A stretch of DNA of 64,000 nucleotides, from assembly GCA_014360755.1 (NCBI GenBank), contig JACIWX010000005.1, positions 141,529-205,528 of the forward strand, written 5' to 3'. The stretch is from Chloroflexota bacterium (GTDB lineage Bacteria; Chloroflexota; Anaerolineae; UBA2200). Every line of letters starts with the position of its first letter. Positions within the stretch are counted from its first letter, which is position 1. The notes beneath the pieces are model-generated. The model saw only the letters and a program-made list of their open reading frames with translations. It made no database searches and had not been told where the DNA came from. The translations under genes were made by a program, and so were the position numbers. Below, in pieces: positions 34,435 to 42,697 of the stretch.

Positions 34435-34463
34435 TTGACCATGTGCTCGTTTTTTATTAGAAT
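34435..34463 (+). promoter_or_regulatory. Promoter of rpsP-khpA
   Basis: TTGACC (34435-34440) and TAGAAT (34458-34463) are separated by 17 bp. They lie about 100 bp upstream of rpsP. Confidence 0.68.
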
Positions 34464-34561
34464 GTATTTCTAAACGTCCATATAAACAGACTGGTTCATG
34501 AGAACCTAGGCTCCGTGAAAGCCGGGGTTTCCATCTTGTTCAATAGAGGAGGAAGGATTTC

Positions 34562-34882
34562 TTGGCAGTTAGAATTCGTCTTCGCCGTACTGGTGCAAAA
34601 AAACAAGCCAGCTACCGTATTGTGGTAGCGGATTCGCGTTCTCCGCGAAATGGGCGCTTTATCGAAATCATCGGCCATTATAACCCGCGCACTGAACCAC
34701 CGACCTTTGAAGTGGATGAAGAACGCGCTCGTTACTGGCTATCGCATGGTGCGCAGCCCAGCGATGCCGTAGCACGGTTGTTGGAGAAAAAGGGGCTGAT
34801 TGCAGAGCGGAAGTTGCGCGACAATGCGCGGGCAGTAACCGAGACCGAGAATGCTGCTGGGCCTGACGCAGAGGGAGGATAA
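34562..34882 (+). CDS. rpsP: 30S ribosomal protein S16
   Basis: S16 is a small-subunit assembly protein. The 106-residue sequence starts [25 protein letters not shown] in reading order and contains [19 protein letters not shown] and [19 protein letters not shown], all standard. The C-terminal tail of about 25 residues is acidic and variable. The start is TTG, with AGAGGAGGAAGG upstream. It is followed by khpA 6 bp downstream, as in many Gram-positive genomes. Confidence 0.96.
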   Translation: MAVRIRLRRTGAKKQASYRIVVADSRSPRNGRFIEIIGHYNPRTEPPTFEVDEERARYWLSHGAQPSDAVARLLEKKGLIAERKLRDNARAVTETENAAGPDAEGG

Positions 34883-34888
34883 TCACTC

Positions 34889-35134
34889 GTGTCTGAAGGG
34901 CGGATGAAGGAACTCATCGAGTACATAGCCAAATCCCTTGTTGATCATCCTGAAGAAGTACGGGTTGAGGAGATCATTGGAGCGCGTTCCATCATCTATG
35001 AGTTACATGTCGCCCCGTCTGACATGGGCCGTGTGATTGGAAAGAACGGCCGTGTGGCCAACGCGATGCGCAGTCTGCTGCGCGTTGCTTCGACACGGGC
35101 AGGGAAGCGCGCAATTCTGGAAATTGTCGAGTAG
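34889..35134 (+). CDS. khpA: RNA-binding KH-domain protein KhpA
   Basis: This 81-residue single KH-domain protein has the GxxG loop DMGRVIGKNGRVANAMRSLL. It is preceded by LIEYIAKSLVDHPEEVRVEE and ends in GKRAILEIVE. KhpA forms heterodimers with KhpB and both bind many mRNAs and tRNAs. The rpsP-khpA order is conserved. The GTG start has GGGAGG upstream. khpB is encoded at 2773 in this window. Confidence 0.95.
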   Translation: MSEGRMKELIEYIAKSLVDHPEEVRVEEIIGARSIIYELHVAPSDMGRVIGKNGRVANAMRSLLRVASTRAGKRAILEIVE

Positions 35135-35318
35135 CGGAGATATTCTACTCTATTCGCGTGCGCTTTTTGCCTGAAAGCAGTGTCTTCATAGCCATAGGCG
35201 TTAGGGCGTCATGGGGCAGGCGGAGAAGCCTTCTTGTCTGGGCTCTACAGCCTTTCTCCAGACTTTGTTTATCTGAGCCATCTGCCTTTCTTCTGAATCC
35301 CTGCAACCGTGGAGGCAC

Positions 35319-36428
35319 ATGGATACCAAATATTGGGTAGGTTTCAATATCATCCCAGGGATTGGCCCAGCACGTCTGAAAAAGTTGTTGGATTACTTTG
35401 GCAGTGCTGAGAAAGCCTGGCACGCTTCTCCGCTGGATTTGGCTCGCGCCGGGCTTGATCGCAAGTCCCTTCAGAACTTGCTCGCCGCGCGGGATAAACT
35501 CGATCTGGATGGAGAAATGCGCCGAATTGCTGAGGCAGGCGCGCGTGTGCTCACCTTACAAGACGAGGATTACCCACGTTTGCTGCGCCAGATCAATTTA
35601 CCGCCCCCAGTGTTGTATCTCAAAGGTTCGTACAAACCTGAGGATGAATGGGCGGTAGCGGTGGTTGGCACACGCTATGCCAAAGCCTATGGCCATGAGG
35701 TAACGCGTTATTTGGCGGGAGAACTCGCCCGAAATCATATCACGGTCATCAGTGGCTTGGCACGGGGCATTGACTCGGAAGCACATCGTGCTGCTTTGGA
35801 AGCAGGTGGACGCAGTATTGCTGTGTTGGGCTCTGGGATAGATGTTATCTACCCTTACGAGAATGCGGGTTTGGCACGAGATATTGTCGCTTCAGGAGCG
35901 CTCATCACAGAGTATCCTTTGGGCACAAAGCCGGAAAAGACCAATTTTCCACCCCGTAATCGCATCATTAGTGGCTTGGCTTTGGGCACATTAATTACCC
36001 AAGCAGGTGAGGGCAGTGGTGCTCTGATCACCGCTTACTATGCGCTGGAGCAAGGCCGCGAAGTTTTTGCCGTCCCCGGCAGCATCTTTGATCACGGCTG
36101 TAGTGGTACGAACCGTCTCATCCAGCAAGGAGAAGCCAAGTTGGTGACACGCGTGCAGGATATACTGGAGGAACTGAATCTGACGATGGTGAACCAACAA
36201 GCGGAAGTGCGGGCAGTAGTGCCGGAGAACGAGACGGAAGCTCTTGTGTTGCGATATTTGTCAGAGGAACCGATGCATGTGGATGAACTGGGGCGTGCTA
36301 CTGGTTTGCCCATCGCGCAAGTCACTGGTACCCTTGCCCTTATGGAACTCAAAGGGCTGGTGCGTCAAACTGGAGGCATGCACTATATACTAGCCCATGA
36401 GAGCCGTATCTCTTATACTGTAGACTGA
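35319..36428 (+). CDS. dprA: DNA-processing protein DprA
   Basis: DprA loads RecA on incoming single-stranded DNA in transformation. The 369-residue protein has an N-terminal HhH/SAM-like part (IIPGIGPARLKKLLDYFG). The Rossmann core follows with VAVVGTRYAKAYGHEV, VISGLARGIDSEAHRAAL, IAVLGSGIDVIYP, FPPRNRIISGLA and a GEGSGALITAYYALEQGR helix. VFAVPGSIFDHGCSGTN and a C-terminal winged-helix segment (LGRATGLPIAQVTGTLALME) complete it. ATG 35319 has GTGGAGG upstream. A 184-bp gap separates it from khpA. Confidence 0.95.
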   Translation: MDTKYWVGFNIIPGIGPARLKKLLDYFGSAEKAWHASPLDLARAGLDRKSLQNLLAARDKLDLDGEMRRIAEAGARVLTLQDEDYPRLLRQINLPPPVLYLKGSYKPEDEWAVAVVGTRYAKAYGHEVTRYLAGELARNHITVISGLARGIDSEAHRAALEAGGRSIAVLGSGIDVIYPYENAGLARDIVASGALITEYPLGTKPEKTNFPPRNRIISGLALGTLITQAGEGSGALITAYYALEQGREVFAVPGSIFDHGCSGTNRLIQQGEAKLVTRVQDILEELNLTMVNQQAEVRAVVPENETEALVLRYLSEEPMHVDELGRATGLPIAQVTGTLALMELKGLVRQTGGMHYILAHESRISYTVD

Positions 36429-36455
36429 CCACTGGAGAGCAGGGGACTGGGACTC

Positions 36456-37565
36456 ATGAATGCCATGGAAGTAGGTGTGAGCAGCAATCAACCTTCCGTG
36501 TATGCCGTTATTTTGGCTGGTGGTGGCGGCACGCGTCTTTGGCCACTCAGCCGCATGAAACACCCTAAGCATCTCTTGGCTCTGAATGGCAATGACACCA
36601 TGCTGGCTCAGACTTGTGCGCGTGTGCGCCCGTTGATTCCCAACGAACGCGTCATGGTCATCACGGTCGCCGAGCATGCACAAGCAGCACGCGACCAGTT
36701 ACCGGACATCCCCTCTTCCAACTTTGTGGTAGAACCTGTGGGCCGTGGTACTGCGCCCTGTATCGGGCTGATGGCCTTGCTTATCCGTAAACGAGATCCA
36801 AATGCCATTATGATCTCTTTGCATGCTGACCACGTTGTTGAGCGTGAAGAGGAATTTCATCGTGTGCTACAAGCGGCTGTGCAAGCGGCGCAGGACAACC
36901 ATCTGGTTACTGTAGGTATCCAACCGGCATATCCTGAGACAGGCTATGGGTATATCGAGCGCGGTGCTCCGTTAGGCCGCGCTGGCGGTCAGGACATATA
37001 TCGTGTGGAGCGTTTCACGGAAAAGCCTGATTTGGAGACAGCCCGTTCTTTTGTGCAAAGTGGGCGCTTTTTTTGGAACAGCGGCATTTTTATCTGGAAA
37101 GTATCGGCAATCCTGGACGAAATACGCCGCCTGTTGCCTGAGTTATACCTGCAATTGCTGGACATAGAGTCAGCGTTGGATACGCCGCAACAGTCCGAGG
37201 TGGTGGAACGCGTTTGGCCCACTGTGCGTGCCGTGTCCATTGACGTGGGTATTATGGAGCGTGCCCATGACGTTGTGGTCATTCCTGCTGACTTTGGCTG
37301 GAGCGATGTAGGCTGCTGGAGTTCCATCGCCAGTCTATTGCCAACAGACAGTGAGGGGAACGTGGCACAGGGAGAGCATGTCGTGCTAGATTGTAAGGAC
37401 ACCTTTGTCTACAGCTCTGGCCGTCTTGTAGCCGTTTTGGGCTTACATGGCATGGTCGTGATTGATGCTGGTGATGCGGTGCTGGTATGCCCTAAGGACC
37501 GCGCGCAGGATGTGAAAAAAGTGGTGGAAGAACTGAAACGCCTGGGGAAGGTGCAATATCTCTGA
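36456..37565 (+). CDS. manC: Mannose-1-phosphate guanylyltransferase
   Basis: ManC makes GDP-mannose from mannose 1-phosphate and GTP. The 369-residue protein has the nucleotidyltransferase signature ILAGGGGTRLWPLSRMKHPKH. VVEPVGRGTAPCIG, SLHADHVVEREEEFH and TGYGYIERG follow, and then VERFTEKPDLETA, FFWNSGIFIWK and GWSDVGCW. The length corresponds to a monofunctional enzyme without the isomerase domain. GDP-mannose would feed the polyprenyl-phosphate mannosylation suggested by the DPM1-like GT2 and GT-C genes here. ATG 36456 or 36465 is possible. Confidence 0.93.
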   Translation: MNAMEVGVSSNQPSVYAVILAGGGGTRLWPLSRMKHPKHLLALNGNDTMLAQTCARVRPLIPNERVMVITVAEHAQAARDQLPDIPSSNFVVEPVGRGTAPCIGLMALLIRKRDPNAIMISLHADHVVEREEEFHRVLQAAVQAAQDNHLVTVGIQPAYPETGYGYIERGAPLGRAGGQDIYRVERFTEKPDLETARSFVQSGRFFWNSGIFIWKVSAILDEIRRLLPELYLQLLDIESALDTPQQSEVVERVWPTVRAVSIDVGIMERAHDVVVIPADFGWSDVGCWSSIASLLPTDSEGNVAQGEHVVLDCKDTFVYSSGRLVAVLGLHGMVVIDAGDAVLVCPKDRAQDVKKVVEELKRLGKVQYL

Positions 37566-37638
37566 GATTGTAGAAAACCTTTTTCCTCACGCGACCTTTT
37601 TGCGTGGGTGAAGGTGCGAAATAGGGAGAGACTGCGGC

Positions 37639-38841
37639 TTGATCGCAGAGATTGTAACGATTGGCACGGAGTTGCTGCTAGGAGAAATTGTAGACACCAA
37701 CGCTGCTTATATCGCGCGACAGTTGGCCACTATTGGCATAGACCATTATTACACTACTACTGTGGGCGACAATGAGCAGCGTATTGCAGCGGTATTGCAG
37801 AGTGCGTTAGCGCGCTCGGATGTGGTGATTACCACAGGTGGGTTGGGTCCCACCGTGGATGATGTTACCCGTGAAGCAGTGGCCCGCGTTTGTGGCCGTG
37901 AACTTGTTTTTCACCCCGAATTGCTGGCTCAGATTGAAGCCTTCTTTCGCAAGCGCGGCACTACCATGAGCCCCAATAACCGAAGGCAGGCGTATCTACC
38001 CGCTGGGGCTCTGGCTATCGAGAATCCAGTGGGTACCGCACCCGCATTCATTGTTGAGTTAGACCAAAAGGCAATTATATGCTTGCCCGGGGTGCCCCAT
38101 GAGATGACGTACCTGTTGCAGGAACGGGTGCTGCCTTATCTGAGTCAAAGGATGGGGGAAGGCGCCGTTATCCTGTGTCGCTGGTTGCATACCGTGGGCA
38201 TTGGCGAGAGCGCTATTGACCAGGCCATTTCTGGTCTAATGCATAGCAGCAACCCTACTGTAGGTACGCGTGCGCATCCGGGTCAGACCGATGTGTGCAT
38301 CACCGCCAAGGCGAAGACGCACGCGGAAGCGTTGCAATTGCTTGAACACATGGAACAGCAGGTGCGTGAGCGGCTGGGTGCTGTGGTTTATGGAGTAGAT
38401 GAGGAAACGCTCGGGGGCGTTGTGGTTACAGCTCTGTGCCAGCGGAGGCTTACATTGGCTCTGGGTGAGACCAATACGGGTGGGTTGGTCGCCCGGAGGC
38501 TGTTAGAAACAGAGGAGGGTAAGCAGGTCCTGGTTGGTGTGCGCATTGCCCTGGACGGTTTGAGGCTGGCGGAGGATTTGGGGATCCAAGAGCCGAAAGC
38601 GAATGGGGAGATGGCATGCAAACTAGCCGGTCTCCTACGGGAACGATACGCTGCAGATTTGGGGCTGGCGATACTCGAGACGGATGATGAGACACCTCTT
38701 CTCTGCATTGCGCTAGCTGCTCCTGATGGGGTGCACTTGCATCGGTGGCCATCTCGGGGTTGCTCTGATGTGGCCATCGTGTGGACGTTTCATTTCGCGT
38801 TAGACGTTCTGCGGCGCTGGTTGATGGAAAAGCCCGCTTGA
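37639..38841 (+). CDS. cinA: CinA-family protein
   Basis: The 400-residue protein has the N-terminal MoCF/MoaB-like domain (IVTIGTELLLGEIVDTNAAY, TTGGLGPTVDDVTREAVA, VENPVGTAPAF-like, LPGVPHEMTYLL) and a C-terminal CinA domain. The C-terminal motif normally read as ESCTGG appears as ETNTGGLVARRLLE, losing the conserved Ser. The NMN-amidase activity of that domain is therefore uncertain. The N-terminal part could still carry ADP-ribose pyrophosphatase-type activity known for some CinA proteins. The TTG start follows GGGAG. Repeat copy E follows its stop by 12 bp. Confidence 0.9.
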   Translation: MIAEIVTIGTELLLGEIVDTNAAYIARQLATIGIDHYYTTTVGDNEQRIAAVLQSALARSDVVITTGGLGPTVDDVTREAVARVCGRELVFHPELLAQIEAFFRKRGTTMSPNNRRQAYLPAGALAIENPVGTAPAFIVELDQKAIICLPGVPHEMTYLLQERVLPYLSQRMGEGAVILCRWLHTVGIGESAIDQAISGLMHSSNPTVGTRAHPGQTDVCITAKAKTHAEALQLLEHMEQQVRERLGAVVYGVDEETLGGVVVTALCQRRLTLALGETNTGGLVARRLLETEEGKQVLVGVRIALDGLRLAEDLGIQEPKANGEMACKLAGLLRERYAADLGLAILETDDETPLLCIALAAPDGVHLHRWPSRGCSDVAIVWTFHFALDVLRRWLMEKPA

Positions 38842-38852
38842 ACACATGCTTT

Positions 38853-39005
38853 GAGGGTGTTGAAAAAGCCCTTCCAATGTCATGCTGAACGGAGTGAAGC
38901 ATCTCGCAGTACTTGGGAAAATAGGCTAAAGTTACGCGAGACCCCTTCGTTGTACTCAGGGCAGGCTCTTCGCTTGCTCAGGGTGACAAGATTTTCAACA
39001 CTCTC
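38853..39005 (+). repeat. Dispersed MITE-like repeat, copy E (long form)
   Basis: The ends are GAGGGTGTTGAAAA and TTTTCAACACTCTC. The left arm is TGTCATGCTGAACGGAGTGA. The right arm has the inserted TACTCAGGGCAGGCTCTTCG before the CTCAGGGTGACAAG end. The 153-bp element lies between cinA and tRNA-Leu(GAG). Confidence 0.92.
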
Positions 39006-39017
39006 ATGCTTTTTCGC

Positions 39018-39046
39018 TTGACAATTTGGTTTGTTCGGGTTATAAT
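39018..39046 (+). promoter_or_regulatory. Consensus promoter of tRNA-Leu(GAG)
   Basis: TTGACA (39018-39023) and TATAAT (39041-39046) are both perfect, with a 17-bp spacer. The tRNA 5' end lies 14 bp beyond the -10 box. The promoter begins 13 bp after repeat copy E. Confidence 0.88.
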
Positions 39047-39059
39047 GTGATTGTGAATT

Positions 39060-39141
39060 GCCCGCGTGGTGGAACTGGTATACACAGCAGGTTGAGGGCC
39101 TGTGCCCATTGGGCGTGGAGGTTCGAGTCCTCTCGCGGGCA
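39060..39141 (+). tRNA. tRNA-Leu (anticodon GAG)
   Basis: It begins GCCCGCGTGGTGGAACTGGT and ends CCTCTCGCGGGCA. It has the anticodon loop TTGAGGG giving GAG, a class II variable arm and the T-loop GGTTCGAGTCC. CCA is not encoded. It is flanked on both sides by MITE-like repeats (copies E and F). Confidence 0.95.
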
Positions 39142-39171
39142 TGCTATCTTATGGCATTTTGCGATTGCTTG

Positions 39172-39302
39172 GAGAGTGTTGAAAAAGTCCTTTCAGTGTC
39201 ATGCTGAGCGAAGTGAAGCATCTCACAGTACTTGGGAAAATACGGCTAAAGTTACGCGAGACCCTTCGCTTTGCTTAGGGTGACAAGATTTTCAACACTC
39301 TC
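39172..39302 (+). repeat. Dispersed MITE-like repeat, copy F (short form)
   Basis: The perfect terminal inverted repeat GAGAGTGTTGAAAA / TTTTCAACACTCTC bounds a 131-bp element with arms TGTCATGCTGAGCGAAGTGA and CTTCGCTTTGCTTAGGGTGA. It lies 30 bp past the tRNA-Leu gene. Confidence 0.93.
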
Positions 39303-39759
39303 ATTGCCTGGCTATTTGACTGAATTGCCAAAAGATGATATAGTAAATCACAACGTTTTGTGTTAACAGAAAACCTATGTAGTGTTCGCTGGATCTCCCC
39401 ACTATGAAGCGAACCTCGTGAATAACAGCGAATTCGTGCTGATTGTATTCAATCTTCATGTTGTGGTTACCCCAATGAGATAGCCGGAGTGTGTTGGATG
39501 GGTTCAACAGGGCTTGTAAGCCCCGATGAAAACTCATTTCGGCCTGATGGAGCGTTCTCAGCCTATGGTTGTTGCTGGTCGCGTTTTGCTGTGCCGTTCT
39601 TTGCCATCTTCTGCCCAAAGCGAGGTGTAGACATATCCAAGGACCTTGCCCTGTGCGTACTGACAAAGGTTTTTGGAATTGCTAAGGGGTTTCTGGCTGT
39701 CGCAAGGTACTGTGGAATGAAGCCCTAATAGCCTATAATCTTCAATGGAGTTTGTGAAC
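39303..39759 (+). other. Long leader region upstream of rho
   Basis: About 450 bp without a convincing gene. The ORFs at 39301-39666 (minus) and 39489-39728 (plus) have no family similarity or good ribosome-binding sites. A TATAAT at 39734-39739 lies close to the rho start but lacks a clear -35 box. Rho genes in many bacteria have long autoregulatory leaders; whether this is one cannot be told from the sequence. Confidence 0.4.
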
Positions 39760-41007
39760 GTGAATATTGTCGAGCTTGAAACGAAAACTCTAGACGAGTT
39801 GCAGGAACTAGCCAAAGAATTCGATATTTCCGGCTATAGTCGTCTGAAGAAATCAGACCTGATTTTCCGCTTGCTGCGGGCGAATGCGGAGCGTCAAGGA
39901 TATATCTTTGGCGGTGGAGTGCTGGAAATCATGCCGGATGGCATTGGTTTCCTTCGTGCGCCGAGCCTGTTGCCAGGACCTGATGACGTCTATGTCTCAC
40001 AGTCACAGATTCGCCGCTTTGGCCTGCGCACTGGTGACCTGGTGATTGGACAGGTACGGCCTCCTAAGGAGTCAGAGAAGTACTATAGCCTGCTGCGCGT
40101 GGAAGCGGTGAACGGGTTAGACCCAGAAGCGGCTAAGAACCGTCCCCACTTTGACGATCTGACCCCTATTTTCCCCAACAAGATGTTCAACCTAGAGACA
40201 AGCCCCGACGTTCTCGCTACCCGGTTGATCAACCTGATTGCCCCCATTGGGCGAGGCCAACGTGGTCTGATTGTCTCACCACCTAAAGCAGGCAAGACCA
40301 CTGTGTTGAAGCAAATTGCCAATGCCATCACCCATAATTACAATGATGTCCATCTGATGGTCTGCCTGATCGGTGAGCGTCCGGAGGAAGTTACAGATAT
40401 GGACCGTTCGGTCGAGGCGGAGGTGATTAGTTCTACCTTCGATGAGCCCGTGCAGGCGCACACCCGCGTAGCGGAAATGGCTCTGGAACGCGCGAAACGC
40501 TTGGTGGAATGCGGACGGGATGTCGTGATTCTGTTAGACAGCATCACGCGCCTGGCTCGTGCCTATAACCTGATTGTGCCACCCAGTGGACGCAGCCTGT
40601 CAGGTGGATTGGACCCAGTAGCGTTGTATCCGCCGAAGCACTTTTTCGGTGCCGCGCGTAACTTGGAAGAAGCGGGCAGCCTAACCATTATTGCTACCTG
40701 TTTGGTGGACACGGGTAGCCGCATGGATGATGTCATCTATGAAGAGTTCAAAGGCACAGGCAACATGGAGTTGCACCTCAATCGCAAACTGGCGGAACGC
40801 CGCATCTTCCCTGCCTTTGATATCGAGCGCTCTGGCACCCGCCGCGAAGAACTATTGTTGCCGCCAGATGTCCTGGCCAAAGTGTGGACACTACGGCGCA
40901 TGCTTTCGGCTATTGGTGAGTTGGAAGCGGTGGAGCTCTTGCTCCAGCGCATGGCCAAAACCAAGAGCAATAAGGAATTTCTCGAAACTCTGAACAAGGA
41001 CCTGTGA
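39760..41007 (+). CDS. rho: Transcription termination factor Rho
   Basis: Rho is the hexameric RNA helicase that terminates transcription. The protein begins NIVELETKTLDELQELAKEF, the N-terminal Rho helix bundle. The cold-shock RNA-binding domain follows (GGGVLEIMPDGIGFLRAP, DVYVSQSQIRRFGLRTGD). The ATPase core has SPPKAGKTTVLKQIA, LIGERPEEVTDM, VVILLDSITRLARAYN, SGRSLSGGLDPVALYPPKHFFGAARN and TGSRMDDVIYEEFKGTGN. GTG 39760 is preferred because GGAG lies 9 bp upstream and the family begins there. ATG 39745 is the track start and could be used if the mRNA is leaderless. The M23 peptidase overlaps its stop. Confidence 0.95.
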   Translation: MNIVELETKTLDELQELAKEFDISGYSRLKKSDLIFRLLRANAERQGYIFGGGVLEIMPDGIGFLRAPSLLPGPDDVYVSQSQIRRFGLRTGDLVIGQVRPPKESEKYYSLLRVEAVNGLDPEAAKNRPHFDDLTPIFPNKMFNLETSPDVLATRLINLIAPIGRGQRGLIVSPPKAGKTTVLKQIANAITHNYNDVHLMVCLIGERPEEVTDMDRSVEAEVISSTFDEPVQAHTRVAEMALERAKRLVECGRDVVILLDSITRLARAYNLIVPPSGRSLSGGLDPVALYPPKHFFGAARNLEEAGSLTIIATCLVDTGSRMDDVIYEEFKGTGNMELHLNRKLAERRIFPAFDIERSGTRREELLLPPDVLAKVWTLRRMLSAIGELEAVELLLQRMAKTKSNKEFLETLNKDL

Positions 41008-42101
41008 TGACTGCTGACGGTGACCCCGTGAGTAGTTCGAACGAAAGCGATGCCTCACCACCCACAGCCTGGATAAGGCTGAGAATGCTCTGGGGGCAGC
41101 TTTGGCAGACGGGCCTGCTGTCTCGTTTTGTGCTGCATGGTTGTTTCCTCGCCATGCTTTTGGCAGGCATTTGGCTCAGCAGGGCGGTGGTTCTCCCGCA
41201 GAATGTATTTCACCTTCCCACTATCGCCGCACAAACGGCACGCCAAGAAGAAAGCGTGTCCCTGGGTACGGTATCCCCGGGAGGAACCGGCGGGGAAGAG
41301 GCTGATGTTTTGGTCTGTGCCGTCGTGCCACATACCACGATCCCCAGAAGGTATCGCATTGATCCCATTACATACACTGTTGAGGCGGGGGACAATGTTT
41401 CGACCATAGCCGAAAAGTTTGGGGTTAGCGTCGAGACGATTCTTTGGGCCAATGGCAACTTGGAAGACAACCCTGATTATCTCCAAGTTGGAGATATATT
41501 GATTATCTTGCCGGTTTCGGGGGTGTACCACACTGTTGCGAAGGGCGATACGCTGGAAAGCATTGCTCAAAAGTACAAGGTGCGTGTCGAGGACATCACT
41601 AGTTACGAAGGTAACTATCTGCAGGAGCCCTATACGATTACGGTGGGGCAGAAGCTGATTGTACCCGGTGGGCGTAAGCCATACCAAGTGCGGCACGTCG
41701 TCGCCTGGTCAGGACCTATACCTCAAGGTGCCAAGCGCGGCACAGGAGTTTTTGGCTGGCCCGTCAGCGGCTACATTACGCAACGGTATAGCGAGGTGCA
41801 TCCCGCGGTAGATATTGGGGTGCCAGAAGGGACACCGGTGAAAGCGGCTGATTCTGGCTACGTAGCGGTTGTTGGCCGCAGTGACACGGGCTATGGCCGC
41901 TATGTATTGATTGACCATGGAAACGGCTTTCAGACCGTTTATGCACACTTGAGCGTGATTTACGTAGAAGTAGGGCAATCCGTTGGCAAGGGACAAACCA
42001 TTGGCCTCTCTGGCAACACCGGCAAATCTACGGGGCCTCACTTGCACTTTGAGATCAAGCTGAACGGTGTGCGCAGAAACCCCTTTATTTACTTAAAGTA
42101 A
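41007..42101 (+). CDS. LysM and M23-family metallopeptidase membrane protein
   Basis: This peptidoglycan hydrolase candidate of about 364 residues starts with a cytoplasmic N-terminus and a membrane anchor near 35-60 (FVLHGCFLAMLLAGIWLS). Two LysM motifs follow (ITYTVEAGDNVSTIAEKFGV and GVYHTVAKGDTLESIAQKYK). The C-terminal LytM/M23 domain contains GTGVFGWPVSGYITQRY, HPAVDIGVPEGTPVKAA, GYGRYVLIDHGNGFQTVYAH and GPHLHFEIKLNG. The zinc ligands HxxxD and HxH are intact. ATG 41007 overlaps the rho stop (TGATG), so it is translationally coupled to rho, an unexpected pairing. Confidence 0.92.
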   Translation: MTADGDPVSSSNESDASPPTAWIRLRMLWGQLWQTGLLSRFVLHGCFLAMLLAGIWLSRAVVLPQNVFHLPTIAAQTARQEESVSLGTVSPGGTGGEEADVLVCAVVPHTTIPRRYRIDPITYTVEAGDNVSTIAEKFGVSVETILWANGNLEDNPDYLQVGDILIILPVSGVYHTVAKGDTLESIAQKYKVRVEDITSYEGNYLQEPYTITVGQKLIVPGGRKPYQVRHVVAWSGPIPQGAKRGTGVFGWPVSGYITQRYSEVHPAVDIGVPEGTPVKAADSGYVAVVGRSDTGYGRYVLIDHGNGFQTVYAHLSVIYVEVGQSVGKGQTIGLSGNTGKSTGPHLHFEIKLNGVRRNPFIYLK

Positions 42102-42110
42102 CGCTAGGCC

Positions 42111-42587
42111 TCAAGGTGCCTGCTTTTTGCCCTCGTTGGGCTTGATTGCTCCACACCAGCGGCAACGGTCATCCCAGGCAGCACTGGGCTGGCCACAGGC
42201 AGTACAGCGCCAACGTTGTTCTTGTTCCTGCAGCCATTCATCCGTATGGCCAGCCTGGATAGTAAGCAAGTTGGCATACACATCCTCGCCACGGCCAGCA
42301 TAAGAGTTGGCTATGCGGGCATACTTCTCACAGGTCCTATGCGCCCATTGGGCGCATTCATAACAAAAGTTATACCCGTGAGTACGTAGACAGGCTACAA
42401 TAGGGCAGTTATAGCCCCAACAGGACTCGGTAAGCACCTGACAGCCCTCACAGCGTACCTGCTCTGGCTGGCAGTTGTATTTTGCCGCGAGCAATTCTTG
42501 GAACTGCCGGCCATCCTGGTAGGCGCGGTAAATTGTGCAGGCCCCGCAGTAAAGGCCACATCGCCCAATCAAACGGGAATTTGGCAT
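42111..42587 (-). CDS. DUF3795-type cysteine-rich protein
   Basis: The 159-residue protein begins with RLIGRCGLYCGACTIYRAYQ, the signature of DUF3795. Further cysteine motifs follow (VRCEGCQVLTESCWGYNCPIVACL, NFCYECAQWAHRTCEKY) and the C-terminus has a zinc-ribbon pair (WRCTACGQPS, DRCRWCGAIKP). It may bind metal or Fe-S clusters; function is unknown. ATG 42587 has GGAGGAAG 7 bp upstream, whereas the track start lacks one and adds 38 residues. The gene is convergent with the M23 peptidase (9-bp gap). Confidence 0.82.
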   Translation of the reverse strand: MPNSRLIGRCGLYCGACTIYRAYQDGRQFQELLAAKYNCQPEQVRCEGCQVLTESCWGYNCPIVACLRTHGYNFCYECAQWAHRTCEKYARIANSYAGRGEDVYANLLTIQAGHTDEWLQEQEQRWRCTACGQPSAAWDDRCRWCGAIKPNEGKKQAP

Positions 42588-42667
42588 GTAGTACTTCCTC
42601 CACTGAGTCATGATGCTAACTGGTTGATCGGTGTAATGGTAGCAAACCTTGGCTACTTCGGCAAGTC

Positions 42668-42697
42668 TTGACTCAGGCAGGATGAATGTGGTAAACT
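42668..42697 (+). promoter_or_regulatory. Promoter-like element upstream of the c-di-AMP receptor-like gene
   Basis: TTGACT (42668-42673) and TAAACT (42692-42697) are 18 bp apart. An 8-bp inverted repeat, GCATACTG (42698-42705) and CAGTATGC (42730-42737), follows at the expected start site and could be an operator or RNA hairpin. Confidence 0.4.

Noticed and set aside
39489-39728. 79-residue ORF upstream of rho
   Set aside because: No family features, no good ribosome-binding site and composition typical of translated noncoding DNA.
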